A DNA stretch of 64,000 bases from contig NZ_BLAJ01000003.1 in NCBI RefSeq assembly GCF_009176305.1, forward strand, positions 868,001 to 932,000, written 5' to 3'. The position numbers and the translations under genes were made by a program. The DNA is from Martinezella dioscoreae (lineage in GTDB: Bacteria; Pseudomonadota; Alphaproteobacteria; Rhizobiales; Rhizobiaceae). Below the pieces are notes generated by a model, which searched no databases, was not told where the DNA came from, and saw nothing but the letters and a program-made list of their open reading frames with translations. Position 1 is the first letter of the stretch, and each line of letters begins with the position of its first letter. Shown here piece by piece: positions 35,251 through 44,815 of the stretch.

Positions 35251-36303
35251 TCAGATCTGCGGATCGCTTTCCTCTGCCTTTGCGGCATAGGTGGAATCGT
35301 AGGCCCGGACGATGCGCGCCACCAGCGGATGGCGGACGACGTCCGTATCCTTGAAGCGGACGATGGTGATGCCCTCGACGCCATCCAGCAGCTGCAGCGC
35401 TTCCACCAGGCCGGACTTGACGCCGCGCGGCAGGTCGATCTGGCTCGGATCGCCGGTCACGATCATCCGCGAGTTCTCGCCGAGGCGCGTCAGAAACATC
35501 TTCATCTGCATGGATGTCGTGTTCTGCGCCTCATCGAGGATAACGGCGGCATTGGAGAGCGTGCGGCCACGCATGAAGGCGAGCGGCGCGATCTCAATGA
35601 CGCCTGCCGTGATAGCACGCTCGACCTTGTCGCCGGGCATCATGTCGTAAAGCGCGTCATAGAGCGGGCGGAGGTATGGATCGACCTTTTCCTTCATGTC
35701 GCCAGGCAGGAAGCCGAGCCGCTCGCCGGCTTCGACGGCCGGGCGCGACAGGATGATCTTTTCAACCGCACCGCGCTCCAGAAGCTGGGCGGCGTGCGCG
35801 ACGGCGAGATAGGTCTTGCCCGTACCGGCAGGTCCGACACCGAGGACGAGCTCGGACCGCTCCAGCGCCCGCATATAGGCATCCTGGGTCGGCGTCCGCG
35901 CGATGATCGTCTTCTTGCGCGTTGAAATCTGCGCCATCGTCAACTTGGCTTTTCTCTCCATGGTCGGCAGCGTCAATTGATCGTCGGCGGCAACCGCCAT
36001 GCGGATTGCCCCTTCCACATCGGAACGCTCTACATTGCCGCCTTTTTGCAGCTTGTCATAGAGATAATCGAGCGTGCGGCGTGCCTGATTGGTGGCCAGC
36101 ACATCGCCTGTGATGACGACGGAATTGCCGCGAGCACGCGCATCGATGCCGAGGCGCTCCTCAAGCAGCTTCAAATTCTGGTCGAACTGCCCGAAAAGCT
36201 CACTGGCGAACCGATTATTCTCGAACGTCAGGGTGAAGTGATTGGCGTCGCTCGCGGTGCGGGGCTGGCGCGATGAAGAAGAAACCAATTCCTGTCCGTT
36301 CAA
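35251..36303 (-). CDS. phoH: PhoH-family ATPase
   Basis: A 350-aa PhoH-like protein with an N-terminal KH-like region ([21 protein letters not shown]) and a P-loop ATPase core: Walker [12 protein letters not shown] near 158-168, Walker [10 protein letters not shown] near 253-261. Function is thought to involve RNA, in partnership with YbeY. The start is TTG at 36303 with AAGGAG nine bases upstream. It lies between miaB and ybeY. Confidence 0.93.
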   Translation of the reverse strand: MNGQELVSSSSRQPRTASDANHFTLTFENNRFASELFGQFDQNLKLLEERLGIDARARGNSVVITGDVLATNQARRTLDYLYDKLQKGGNVERSDVEGAIRMAVAADDQLTLPTMERKAKLTMAQISTRKKTIIARTPTQDAYMRALERSELVLGVGPAGTGKTYLAVAHAAQLLERGAVEKIILSRPAVEAGERLGFLPGDMKEKVDPYLRPLYDALYDMMPGDKVERAITAGVIEIAPLAFMRGRTLSNAAVILDEAQNTTSMQMKMFLTRLGENSRMIVTGDPSQIDLPRGVKSGLVEALQLLDGVEGITIVRFKDTDVVRHPLVARIVRAYDSTYAAKAEESDPQI

Positions 36304-36333
36304 GCGGTGCGGCTCCTTGTGCCCGTCCGGAAC

Positions 36334-37746
36334 CTAGAGCAATTCAGCAAAAAGGCTGTTGGTGCTGGTTCCGGTGATTCGTACGTTAATAATGTCACCG
36401 ATTTGCGATGCTTTTGCATCAACATTCACAGACTGCAGCCAGGGAGAGCGTCCGATCAACTGGCCCGGCATCCGGCCCGGCTTTTCCAGAAGGATATCCA
36501 CTGTTTTGCCCACACAGGCCTCGGCAAACGCATGCTGCTGCTTCAGCAACAATGCCTGCAAACGCTCCAGCCGCTCGGTCTTGACCTCTTCGGGCACCTG
36601 ATCCTTCAATTCCGCGCCGGGTGTGCCCGGCCGCGTGGAATATTTGAACGAGAAGGCCTGTGCATAATTCACCTCCTCGATAAGCTTCAGTGTATCCTCA
36701 AAATCCTGGTCTGTCTCCCCCGGGAAGCCGACGATGAAATCGCCCGAAAGAGCGATATCCGGGCGTGCAGTGCGGATCTTCTCGATGAGCGTCAGATATT
36801 CCGCGGCCGTATGCCGCCTGTTCATCGCCTTCAGGATGCGGTCGGAGCCCGCCTGAACGGGCAGATGCAGATAGGGCATCAGCGTCCGCAGGTCGCGATG
36901 GGCGCCGATGAGGCGGTCGTCCATGTCGCGCGGGTGGCTGGTGGTGTAACGCAGGCGCGCGAGGCCGGGGATCTCGGCGAGACGATAAAGGAGATCGCCG
37001 AGGCTCCAAGCCTCGCCCTTCGGGCCAGCGCCATGCCAGGCATTGACGTTCTGGCCGAGCAGCGTGATTTCGCGCACGCCGCCATCGACCAGTTTCTCGG
37101 CCTCTTCGACGATCTGCGCGACCGGGCGGGAGACCTCGGAGCCGCGCGTATATGGCACGACACAGAAGGTGCAGAACTTGTCACAGCCTTCCTGCACCGT
37201 CAGAAAGGCAGTGACGCCGCGGGCGCGGATCTTCGTCTTTTCGGCGATCGGCAGATGCTCGAACTTGTCCTCGATCGCATATTCCGTGTCGACGACGCGC
37301 TGGCCCTCCTTGGCGCGGCGAAGCGCATCCGGCAGGCGATGATACGTTTGCGGGCCGATGACGACATCGACGGCCGGTGCGCGGCGCAGGATTTCTTCGC
37401 CTTCGGCCTGGGCAACGCAGCCGGTGACGCCGATCATCATCTCGCGGCCGTCGGCAGCCTTGCGCTTCTTCATTTCGCGCAGGCGGCCAAGCGCGGAATA
37501 GACCTTTTCGGCCGCCTTCTCGCGGATGTGGCAGGTGTTCAAAAGGACAAGGTCGGCCTCCTCCATGTCCTCGGTCGGCTCATAGCCGTCGCGGGAAAGC
37601 GCATCGCTCATCCGCGTGGAATCATAGACGTTCATCTGGCAACCGTAGGTCTTGATGAAAACCTTGCGGCTGTTGGAGCCATCGCGGGGACCGAGCTGCA
37701 AAGCGTCGGCCGCCGGGGCGTCGAGGGTTAGGCTGTCCTTGGTCAT
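36334..37746 (-). CDS. miaB: tRNA-2-methylthio-N6-dimethylallyladenosine synthase
   Basis: Radical-SAM methylthiotransferase modifying A37 of tRNAs. In 470 aa the N-terminal UPF0004 domain has three iron-sulphur cysteines ([29 protein letters not shown]). The radical-SAM CxxxCxxC is [15 protein letters not shown] at about 183-197, and a TRAM domain closes the protein (about 400-465). Two clusters are expected. It precedes phoH by 30 bases. Confidence 0.97.
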   Translation of the reverse strand: MTKDSLTLDAPAADALQLGPRDGSNSRKVFIKTYGCQMNVYDSTRMSDALSRDGYEPTEDMEEADLVLLNTCHIREKAAEKVYSALGRLREMKKRKAADGREMMIGVTGCVAQAEGEEILRRAPAVDVVIGPQTYHRLPDALRRAKEGQRVVDTEYAIEDKFEHLPIAEKTKIRARGVTAFLTVQEGCDKFCTFCVVPYTRGSEVSRPVAQIVEEAEKLVDGGVREITLLGQNVNAWHGAGPKGEAWSLGDLLYRLAEIPGLARLRYTTSHPRDMDDRLIGAHRDLRTLMPYLHLPVQAGSDRILKAMNRRHTAAEYLTLIEKIRTARPDIALSGDFIVGFPGETDQDFEDTLKLIEEVNYAQAFSFKYSTRPGTPGAELKDQVPEEVKTERLERLQALLLKQQHAFAEACVGKTVDILLEKPGRMPGQLIGRSPWLQSVNVDAKASQIGDIINVRITGTSTNSLFAELL

Positions 37747-37807
37747 GGGCCGCTATGTAGTGGCTTTTGCTTTCGGAGAAAATGAAAAAGTTGGAATCAC
37801 CTGGAAA

Positions 37808-38605
37808 TCAGGCGATCTCGCGCCCGAGTAGGCGGCCGGCAAGCATATTGCGGATGCGCCTGGCGATGGTGGCGCTGACTTCCTTGCGATTGGTGCCGGC
37901 GCGATAATCCACCGCCTCACCGAAGCAGACATCGACATCGATGGCACCGCACTGGATGATACCCTTCAGATGCGGTACGAGCTCGATATCGCCAGGCCAT
38001 GCCGTCAGCGGGCGATAATAGCGGCCCATGGGCGTTCCATGGACGCGGGTATAGGCGACCGCGACCGGCTGGACATGCACGACGGCATCCGGCGCCTTCG
38101 GCAGGGCGGCAGCGGCCGCGCCGAACAGCGAGGACTTGACTTCGAGCAACCGATTGCCGTCCGAGGTAGTTCCTTCAGGGAACAGCACCATGATTTCGCC
38201 GTCTGCCATACGGTCGGCGATTTCGTTCACCTGCTCGCCGGTCTTGCGCTTCTGCTCGCGCTCGACGAAGACGCTCTTCTGCCACTGCGCAAAAAGCCCG
38301 AAGATCGGCCAGTCCCGTACTTCGGATTTGGCGATGAAGGAGACATCGGCCACTGCTGAAAGCACGAGAATATCGAGCCAGGACGAATGGTTGGAGGCCA
38401 GCATGAGAGGCCGGCTCGTCTCCATCTTGCCGATCACATGGATGCGGACACCAAGCCAATAGCAGACGATGCGATGCCAGTAGCGCGGCAGATAGCGCCG
38501 GAGCTTCCAGTCAAAGCGCAGGCAGAGGATCTGCAGCGGCAGCATCACCGCGCTGACGACACAAATAACCACGGCGGCACAGCCGATGCGCAGCCAGGTC
38601 ATCAA
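37808..38605 (-). CDS. plsC: 1-acyl-sn-glycerol-3-phosphate acyltransferase
   Basis: Membrane-bound acyltransferase making phosphatidic acid. The 265-aa protein has an N-terminal membrane helix (about 8-30), the catalytic NHSSWLDIL block (HX4D) at about 73-81, and the glycerol-phosphate-binding FPEGTTSDGNR near 142-152. Some rhizobial members of this family act on ornithine lipids (OlsA), but the sequence alone does not separate them here. It lies between mur and miaB. Confidence 0.88.
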   Translation of the reverse strand: MMTWLRIGCAAVVICVVSAVMLPLQILCLRFDWKLRRYLPRYWHRIVCYWLGVRIHVIGKMETSRPLMLASNHSSWLDILVLSAVADVSFIAKSEVRDWPIFGLFAQWQKSVFVEREQKRKTGEQVNEIADRMADGEIMVLFPEGTTSDGNRLLEVKSSLFGAAAAALPKAPDAVVHVQPVAVAYTRVHGTPMGRYYRPLTAWPGDIELVPHLKGIIQCGAIDVDVCFGEAVDYRAGTNRKEVSATIARRIRNMLAGRLLGREIA

Positions 38606-38635
38606 ATCGCTCGCTCCTGCATGAAAGCCTTCACG

Positions 38636-39064
38636 TCAACCTTCGTCCTTCTTCAGCGGGATGCCGTAAAGCTCCAGCCGGTGGTCGACGAGTTTGAAGC
38701 CGTGTTCGCGGGCGATACGCTCCTGCAGCGCCTCGATCTCCGGCGAGTGGAATTCGATCACTTGACCGCTCTTCAGATCGATCAGATGGTCGTGGTGCTC
38801 TTCCGGCACGGTCTCGTAGCGGGAGCGCCCATCGCGGAAATCATGGCGGGCAAGAAGGCCGGCGTCCTCGAACAGCTTGACGGTGCGGTACACCGTGGAG
38901 ATCGAGATTTTCGCATCCACTTCCACCGAGCGGCGATAGAGCTCCTCGACATCCGGGTGATCGCCGGAGCTCTCGATGATGCGCGCAATGACCCGGCGCT
39001 GCTCCGTCATGCGCATGCCGCGCTCGGCGCAAAGCTCCTCTAGGGATTTTACGGCGTCTTCCAT
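38636..39064 (-). CDS. mur: Manganese uptake regulator Mur (Fur family)
   Basis: A 142-aa Fur-fold repressor. The N-terminal winged helix (MRMTEQRRVIARII ... ISTVYRTVKLFEDAG) is followed by the metal-binding EEHHDHLIDLKSGQVIEF. Where E. coli Fur has the CxxC zinc pair after that His cluster, this protein has no cysteines, as in rhizobial Mur, which represses the SitABCD manganese transporter. ATG 39064 is preferred to a TTG at 39085. Fur-family membership is certain; Mur function is inferred from close resemblance to the Rhizobium leguminosarum protein. Confidence 0.92.
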   Translation of the reverse strand: MEDAVKSLEELCAERGMRMTEQRRVIARIIESSGDHPDVEELYRRSVEVDAKISISTVYRTVKLFEDAGLLARHDFRDGRSRYETVPEEHHDHLIDLKSGQVIEFHSPEIEALQERIAREHGFKLVDHRLELYGIPLKKDEG

Positions 39065-39103
39065 CAATCGCTGTCTTCGGTCCAAATGAACTGTGACAAG
39101 GGA

Positions 39104-39598
39104 CTAGCGAAGAACGCGGCGCATGACAAGCGCCGTCGATTTTTGTCCGTTTTCGCCGGCATAATAGGCCTTGCGCTCGCCGACCGTCTCGAAACCGAGC
39201 TTGCGATAGAGGCCGAGGGCCGGCTGATTGCTGCCGTCGACTTCGAGAAACATAGTTTCGCCGCCGCGATTGCGAGTTTCACGCAACGCCGCCTGCATGA
39301 GGCGCCAGCCAAGGCCGGAGCGTCCGAGTTTGGCATTGACGGCGATTGTCAGGATTTCGCCCTCGCCCGCCACATGCCGGGCCAGCACGAAGCCGGGAAG
39401 CGCCTTTTTGAGGATGGCATTGGTCTGGCGGGCAACGAAGCCGAAGGTGGTCTCCTGCGAAAGGAGACCCTGAAATTCAGTTTCGTCCCATACCCGCGGG
39501 AAGCGTTCGCCATGCAGGAGCGCCACTTCGGCGCAATCCTTCAGTTCCATCGGGACGATTTCGTATTCGGCTTTCAAGGTCAGATAGGATTCGAGCAT
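39104..39598 (-). CDS. rimI: Ribosomal-protein-alanine N-acetyltransferase RimI-like
   Basis: A 164-aa GNAT enzyme. The acetyl-CoA loop reads GRSGLGWRLMQAAL (about 92-105), followed by LEVDGSNQPALGLYRKLGFETVGERKAYY (about 118-146), the typical RimI C-terminal pattern. It starts two bases after the tsaB stop. The tsaB-rimI pairing is common, so RimI is a reasonable name, although the actual protein substrate is not shown. Confidence 0.9.
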   Translation of the reverse strand: MLESYLTLKAEYEIVPMELKDCAEVALLHGERFPRVWDETEFQGLLSQETTFGFVARQTNAILKKALPGFVLARHVAGEGEILTIAVNAKLGRSGLGWRLMQAALRETRNRGGETMFLEVDGSNQPALGLYRKLGFETVGERKAYYAGENGQKSTALVMRRVLR

Positions 39599-39600
39599 GT

Positions 39601-40257
39601 CTATTGCCTGGCAACTGCGTATCCGGCCTGCGGTCTGGCATCGGGTCCGCGAAGATAAAGCGGCTTCGGCTTTTCGCCGGCAGGCTTGCCAGCGCCCAGC
39701 CGGGCGACGATGGCAATCGGAAATGCGTCTGGCCGCTCCGCAGGCGGCGCGTCGCTCAACCGGGCGACGGCCGTTCCGGTGACGACGCCATCGAATGCGC
39801 CGGCGATTGCCCGCGCTTCGTCGATCGTCACGGCCCGAGCCTCGTCCAGCGGGTTGCCATCGGCATCGAAGCTCTGGAGATAGATCTCCTCGCGCTTGGC
39901 ATCGATGGCAGCCAGAACCGACTTGCCCGGATTCTGCGCTCTGGCGGTCGCGGCCATGGCCTCGAGGGTCGTGACACCAACCGCTGGAACATTGAGGGAA
40001 AGTGCAAAACCGCGCGCGGCTGCAACGCCAATGCGGATGCCGGTGAAGGAACCGGGGCCGACAGTCACGACAACACGCTCAATGGCCGAAAGCGCCACAC
40101 CGGCTTTAGCCAGCGCCTCGTCGACAACGTGCATCAGATGCTCGGCATGCCCCCGTCCGATCGTTTCCGTGACCTCCCCCATCACAGAATCACTGCCGCT
40201 ATCATACACAGCGGCAGCGCAATCCACACCTGCCGTGTCGAGCGCCAGTACGATCAT
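39601..40257 (-). CDS. tsaB: tRNA threonylcarbamoyladenosine biosynthesis protein TsaB
   Basis: A 218-aa ASKHA-fold protein that partners TsaD and TsaE to make t6A37 in tRNA. Visible features are the opening VLALDTAGVDCAAAVYD, the GRGHAEHLMHVVDEAL dimer region (about 34-49) and VTVGPGSFTGIRIGVAAARG (about 64-83). TsaB lacks an active ATP site, as expected. It is followed directly by rimI. Confidence 0.95.
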   Translation of the reverse strand: MIVLALDTAGVDCAAAVYDSGSDSVMGEVTETIGRGHAEHLMHVVDEALAKAGVALSAIERVVVTVGPGSFTGIRIGVAAARGFALSLNVPAVGVTTLEAMAATARAQNPGKSVLAAIDAKREEIYLQSFDADGNPLDEARAVTIDEARAIAGAFDGVVTGTAVARLSDAPPAERPDAFPIAIVARLGAGKPAGEKPKPLYLRGPDARPQAGYAVARQ

Positions 40258-40281
40258 GTCAATTTTTCCGCTAGGCCGGGA

Positions 40282-40848
40282 TTAGACGGCTTCGACTTCC
40301 TGCACTTCCGGGACGAAATGGCGCAGCAGGTTCTGCACGCCATGCTTCAGAGTTGCCGTGGAGGACGGGCAGCCCGAGCACGATCCCTTCATGTTGAGGT
40401 AGACCTTGCCGTCACGGAAGCCGCGGAAGGTGATGTCGCCGCCATCCTGGGCAACGGCGGGACGAACGCGGGTATCGAGCAGCTCCTTGATGGTCAGCAC
40501 GATGGCCTCGTCACCTTCATCGAAGAATTCGCCGCCGGCATCCTGCACTTCGGACAGAACGGATGCCGAGCCCATGACCGGCTTGCCGGACATGAAGTGC
40601 TCCATGATCGAACCGAGGATGGCGGGCTTCAGATGCTGCCATTCCTGATTTTCCTTGGAGACGGAAATGAAGTCATAGCCGAAGTAAACGCCGATCACGC
40701 CCGGGATTTCGAAGAGGCGAGCAGCGAGCGGCGAAGCTTCGGCTTCTTCGGCGCTGCGAAATTCGGCCGTGCCACTTTCCATCACCACTTTGCCCGGCAG
40801 AAACTTGAGGGTCGCGGGGTTCGGCGTCGCTTCGGTCTGAATGAACAT
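40282..40848 (-). CDS. NfuA-type Fe-S cluster carrier (NifU-like)
   Basis: A 188-aa iron-sulphur scaffold/carrier. The N-terminal Nfu_N domain (MFIQTEATPNPATLKFLPGK) spans to about 90. The C-terminal NifU domain has the cluster-binding CSGC (near 154-157). This two-domain form delivers 4Fe-4S clusters to client proteins; nearby MiaB is one possible client by family, not by evidence here. GGAG lies six bases before ATG 40848; an upstream ATG at 40860 overlaps that ribosome site. Confidence 0.93.
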   Translation of the reverse strand: MFIQTEATPNPATLKFLPGKVVMESGTAEFRSAEEAEASPLAARLFEIPGVIGVYFGYDFISVSKENQEWQHLKPAILGSIMEHFMSGKPVMGSASVLSEVQDAGGEFFDEGDEAIVLTIKELLDTRVRPAVAQDGGDITFRGFRDGKVYLNMKGSCSGCPSSTATLKHGVQNLLRHFVPEVQEVEAV

Positions 40849-40964
40849 CTTGATCTCCATGCGGCGGGCAGACGCCCGATCCCGACTTTAGAATATTTCA
40901 AAAGAAAATAGGCCTTTTGGCCATTCTATTCAAGAGAGTGTTTCTCAAGAAATGGCACACGCGA

Positions 40965-41456
40965 TCAACTCAGCGCGTCGATTTCCTCATTGCTCAGCGT
41001 ATCCGGGAGCACCGTCACCGGGATCGGGAAAGCAGCGGCACGACCGGCGATCGACGAGACGAGCGGGCCTGGGCCTTCCTTGGCGGAACCGGCGGCAAGC
41101 ACGAGAAGAGCGATATCTCGATCCTCTTCAATCACGGCATTGATCTGCTCGGCGGCAGCACCCTCGCGGATGACGATTTCAGCGTCGATACCGATGTTTT
41201 CGCGCACGGTTTGCGCAGCCTTTGCGGTTGCGGCCTCGGCCTCCTCGCGCGCTTCCGCCCGCATGATCTCCTCGACCCCAAGCCATTGCTGGAAGTCGCC
41301 CTCGGGGATCACATAGAGCAGCACGAGGCCGCCATTGGAATTCTTGGCGCGCCGGCCGGCATAATGGACGGCGCGCTGGCATTCAGGCGTGCCGTCGATG
41401 ACCGCCATGAACTTGCGGCGATGACCTTCGAGCCGTGAGAGACGTTTTGAAACCAT
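40965..41456 (-). CDS. Universal stress protein UspA family
   Basis: A 163-aa single-domain Usp protein: MAVIDGTPECQRAVHYAGRRAKN forms the first strand and helix, and the end, VLAAGSAKEGPGPLVSSIAGRAAAFPIPVTVLP, resembles the ATP-binding family loop but lacks a clean Gx2Gx9G(S/T). Nucleotide binding is therefore uncertain. It lies between trpS and the Nfu gene. I start at ATG 41456 because the upstream extension to 41492 has no protein character. Confidence 0.85.
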   Translation of the reverse strand: MVSKRLSRLEGHRRKFMAVIDGTPECQRAVHYAGRRAKNSNGGLVLLYVIPEGDFQQWLGVEEIMRAEAREEAEAATAKAAQTVRENIGIDAEIVIREGAAAEQINAVIEEDRDIALLVLAAGSAKEGPGPLVSSIAGRAAAFPIPVTVLPDTLSNEEIDALS

Positions 41457-41531
41457 GCGGCGACTCTGACACCCGAAGGCGGCGTTTTGCAAGCCCCCGT
41501 TTGGGACCGAGAGGCTTGCATGACGATATCA

Positions 41532-42596
41532 TCAATAGAGAAAGCCGATAATGTCGCGAATCTGCTTCATGGTCACGTCGGCGCGGGCGCGGGCACGGGC
41601 GCTGCCATCGCGCAGAACGGCGTCGATATGGCCAGGGTCGGCCATCAGGCGGCGCATTTCCATCGTGATCGGCGAGAGCACATGCACGGCGAGATCGACT
41701 AGCGCCGGCTTGAAGACCGAGAATTGCTGACCGCCGAATTCCGAGAGAACGTCAGCCTTCGACTTGTCGGCAAGCGCCGCATAGATGCCGACCAGATTGT
41801 CGGCTTCAGGCCGGCCGGCAAGACCGGCGATTTCGCTCGGCAAGCCATCCGGATCGGTCTTGGCCTTGCGGATCTTCTTCGAGATGTTTTCCTCGTCGTC
41901 GAGCAGGTTGATGCGCGAGAGGTCCGATGCGTCGGATTTCGACATCTTCTTCGTGCCGTCACGCAGCGACATGACGCGCGGCGCCGGGCCATCGATCAGC
42001 GGCTCGACCATCGGGAAATAGGCATGCACCGGCTCGTCGCCGACGGTGATGTCGATGCCGTAGCCCGTGCGGCGAATATGCTCCATGTAGTCCAGATTGA
42101 ATTTCATGGCGATGTCGCGGGTCAGCTCCAGATGCTGCTTCTGGTCGTCGCCGACCGGGACATGGGTGGCGCGATAGAGCAGAATGTCCGCGGCCATCAG
42201 GCTCGGATAGGCGTAAAGGCCAAGCGATGCCTGTTCGCGGTCCTTGCCCGCCTTGTCCTTGAACTGCGTCATGCGGTTCATCCAGCCGATGCGCGCGACG
42301 CAGTTAAAGATCCAGGCAAGCTCAGCATGGCCGGGCACGGCCGACTGATTGAAGACGATGTGCTTTTCCGGATCGATGCCGGCGGCAAGGAAGGCCGCGG
42401 TGATCGAACGCGTCTGGTTCGGCATGTCCTCATGGACCAGCTGCGCCGTCAGCGCATGCATGTCGACGACGCAGTAGATGCAGTCGTTATTGGCCTGCAG
42501 GGCCACGAACTTGCGGATTGCGCCGAGATAGTTGCCGAGGTGGAGGTTGCCGGTGGGCTGAACGCCGGAGAATACGAGCGGCTTGAATTCGGTCAT
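41532..42596 (-). CDS. trpS: Tryptophanyl-tRNA synthetase
   Basis: Charges tRNA-Trp. The 354-aa class I synthetase has the HIGH-like [16 protein letters not shown] (about 11-26) and the KMSKS loop [11 protein letters not shown] (about 205-215). DMHALT and the [14 protein letters not shown] segment complete the Rossmann part. A GAGGACGAC site precedes ATG 42596; the upstream frame to 42668 lacks a ribosome site. Confidence 0.97.
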   Translation of the reverse strand: MTEFKPLVFSGVQPTGNLHLGNYLGAIRKFVALQANNDCIYCVVDMHALTAQLVHEDMPNQTRSITAAFLAAGIDPEKHIVFNQSAVPGHAELAWIFNCVARIGWMNRMTQFKDKAGKDREQASLGLYAYPSLMAADILLYRATHVPVGDDQKQHLELTRDIAMKFNLDYMEHIRRTGYGIDITVGDEPVHAYFPMVEPLIDGPAPRVMSLRDGTKKMSKSDASDLSRINLLDDEENISKKIRKAKTDPDGLPSEIAGLAGRPEADNLVGIYAALADKSKADVLSEFGGQQFSVFKPALVDLAVHVLSPITMEMRRLMADPGHIDAVLRDGSARARARADVTMKQIRDIIGFLY

Positions 42597-42706
42597 GTCG
42601 TCCTCAAAAGGCTTGTGGAGGGCCTGGGCGAGTGGCTCTCGACCCCTGGTTTCGAGCGGCTTATGCACGGCGGATAGGTTGGGATCAAGAGGTTATATGG
42701 GCAGTC

Positions 42707-43099
42707 TCAGGAAGAATGCTGGATCAGGTCCCAGGTGTTGCCGTAGGGATCGGCAAAGACCGCGACCGTACCATAGACTTCATGGCGCGGTTCCTCCAGA
42801 AAATGCACGCCCTTTGCCTTCATAGCTGCATGATCGCGGGCGAAATCATCGGTCTTGAGGAAGAAGCCGACGCGGCCACCGGTCTGGTTGCCGATCGCCG
42901 CGCGCTGGCTGTCGCTGGCGGCCTGGGCGAGCAATAGCGCGGCGCCCTCGGTGCCTTTCGGTCTGACCACGACCCAGCGCTTGCCCTCCGGCTGCACCTC
43001 GTCGGCCAAGCACTCGAAGCCGAGGGCATCGCAATAGAAGGCTTTCGCGCGATCATAGTCATCGACGACGAGGGCGACGAGGAAGAGAGATTGGGGCAT
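42707..43099 (-). CDS. VOC (glyoxalase/bleomycin-resistance) superfamily protein
   Basis: A 130-aa vicinal-oxygen-chelate fold protein with two beta-alpha-beta-beta-beta modules: FLVALVVDDYDRAKAFYCDALGF at the start and VGFFLKTDDFARDHAAMKAKGVHF, then DPYGNTWDLIQ at the end. The substrate is unknown. It lies between trpS and murJ, neighbours that are usually adjacent, with about 110 bases on each side. GGAG precedes the ATG. Confidence 0.88.
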   Translation of the reverse strand: MPQSLFLVALVVDDYDRAKAFYCDALGFECLADEVQPEGKRWVVVRPKGTEGAALLLAQAASDSQRAAIGNQTGGRVGFFLKTDDFARDHAAMKAKGVHFLEEPRHEVYGTVAVFADPYGNTWDLIQHSS

Positions 43100-43213
43100 G
43101 GGGACTCCGTGTTATTTCCTGGCGCGCAGCATTAACTACGATTCTCGGCTCGAAATAAAAACCTATAAAACGGATTCAATCTCGCACCGTTCGATCAGGC
43201 GAAGGAGCCTTTG

Positions 43214-44815
43214 TTATTCCCCGTTCGCCACCTCGGCATCTGGAGCGGTCGCGGCCCGCTTGCGCTTCAAATTGCGGCGTACCATGCCCAAATCCACGCC
43301 GCCGATCAGGAAGGCGACAATGAAATACACCGCCATCGCAATCAATATGAGCAAGCCCAGGATGCCGGTTTTGATGAGCAGCGACGAGCTCCCCCCCAGA
43401 AGCGGCTCCCAGCGATCAGACAAATATACGATAACGCCGCCCATGACGGCGGAGGATACGAGCAGCATCACAGTGCGGCGCGCCAGCGACCATTCCCAGG
43501 CGAGATGTCCGCGGCGATAGAGTGTGACGAAGAGCTGCACGGCGTTCAGCCATCCGGCAACCGCCTCAGCGAGCGCAATGCCGCGTTCGGCCAGCACCGG
43601 GAAAAGCAAGATGGACAGCGCCGAATTGACGGCGACGGCGACCGCCGTGTAGCGCATCGGCGATTTCGTATCTTCGCGGGCATAAAAGCCGGGCTGCAGT
43701 GCTTTAATCAGCACGAAAGCCGGCAGGCCAAGGCCGAAGATTGCGAGGATGGAGCCGACCAGCTTTGTATTTTCCGAGTTAAAGGCGCCGCGCTCGTAAA
43801 GCACGCGGATGATATCGTCAGAGAGCAGCCAGAGGGCAATAGCGGCCGGCAGGGTCAGGAACAGCACAAATTCGATCGAGCGGTTCTGGATATTGGCAGC
43901 TTCCTTGATATGGCCTGATTTCAGCGAGCGGGCTAGTTCCGGCAGAAGCACGATTCCGACCGCGACGCCGACGACGCCGAGCGGCAACTGGTAGATGCGG
44001 TCTGCATATTGCAGGGCGGCGATCGCGCCTTCCTTGCCCGAGGCAATTGCCTGGCCGATCACCAGATTGATCTGAGTGACGCCGCCGGTGATGGCCGCCG
44101 GGATCGCAAGAAGCAGGAGCCGTTTGACATTGGGCGTGAAGCGCGGAAAGCGCAGACCGATACTGATGCCGGCATGACGCACGCCGATATAGACGACCGC
44201 CAGCTGCAGCACGCCTGCCACCAGTACCGACCAGGACAAGTACCAGGCTGTGCTCAGCGGATCGGCGCCGTAGTAGATCGCATAGAACAGCGCACTGATC
44301 ATCACTAGGTTTAGGAAGATCGGAGCCACGGCGGCAGCGAAGAAATGATGCAGCGAGTTCAGCATGCCGCTCATCATCGCCGTCAGCGACATCGACATGA
44401 GATAAGGGAACATCACGGCGGCCAACCGGACCGTCAGATCGAATTTCTCGGCATCGTCGGCGAAACCAGGTGCGATGACCCAACGCACCAGGAGCGGCAT
44501 GGCTAGTTCCATGACGATAGTGATCAACAGCAGGACCGAGAAGAGAACGCCGAATACTTCCTCGGAAAACCGCTTGGCGCCGTCGATGCCATTCGCCTCG
44601 ATCTCTTTTGCAAAAAGCGGCACGAAGGCGGCGTTGAAGGCGCCTTCGGCAAACAATCGGCGGAAGAGATTCGGAAAGCGGAAGGCGGCGTAGAAGACGT
44701 CGGCCATCGGCCCGGTGCCGAGGGCAGCGGCCATCAGCGTTTCGCGGGCGAAGCCGAAGATGCGGCTGCCGAGCGTCGCGCCACCGACCGTGATGAATTT
44801 CTTGACTAGGCTCAT
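43214..44815 (-). CDS. murJ: Lipid II flippase MurJ (MviN)
   Basis: Moves the peptidoglycan precursor lipid II across the inner membrane. The 533-aa MOP-superfamily protein has about 14 membrane segments and the opening [23 protein letters not shown]. The conserved [24 protein letters not shown] (about 45-68) is complete. Its ATG overlaps the glnD stop by 4 bases, so the two are translationally coupled, an order common in rhizobia. Confidence 0.96.
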   Translation of the reverse strand: MSLVKKFITVGGATLGSRIFGFARETLMAAALGTGPMADVFYAAFRFPNLFRRLFAEGAFNAAFVPLFAKEIEANGIDGAKRFSEEVFGVLFSVLLLITIVMELAMPLLVRWVIAPGFADDAEKFDLTVRLAAVMFPYLMSMSLTAMMSGMLNSLHHFFAAAVAPIFLNLVMISALFYAIYYGADPLSTAWYLSWSVLVAGVLQLAVVYIGVRHAGISIGLRFPRFTPNVKRLLLLAIPAAITGGVTQINLVIGQAIASGKEGAIAALQYADRIYQLPLGVVGVAVGIVLLPELARSLKSGHIKEAANIQNRSIEFVLFLTLPAAIALWLLSDDIIRVLYERGAFNSENTKLVGSILAIFGLGLPAFVLIKALQPGFYAREDTKSPMRYTAVAVAVNSALSILLFPVLAERGIALAEAVAGWLNAVQLFVTLYRRGHLAWEWSLARRTVMLLVSSAVMGGVIVYLSDRWEPLLGGSSSLLIKTGILGLLILIAMAVYFIVAFLIGGVDLGMVRRNLKRKRAATAPDAEVANGE

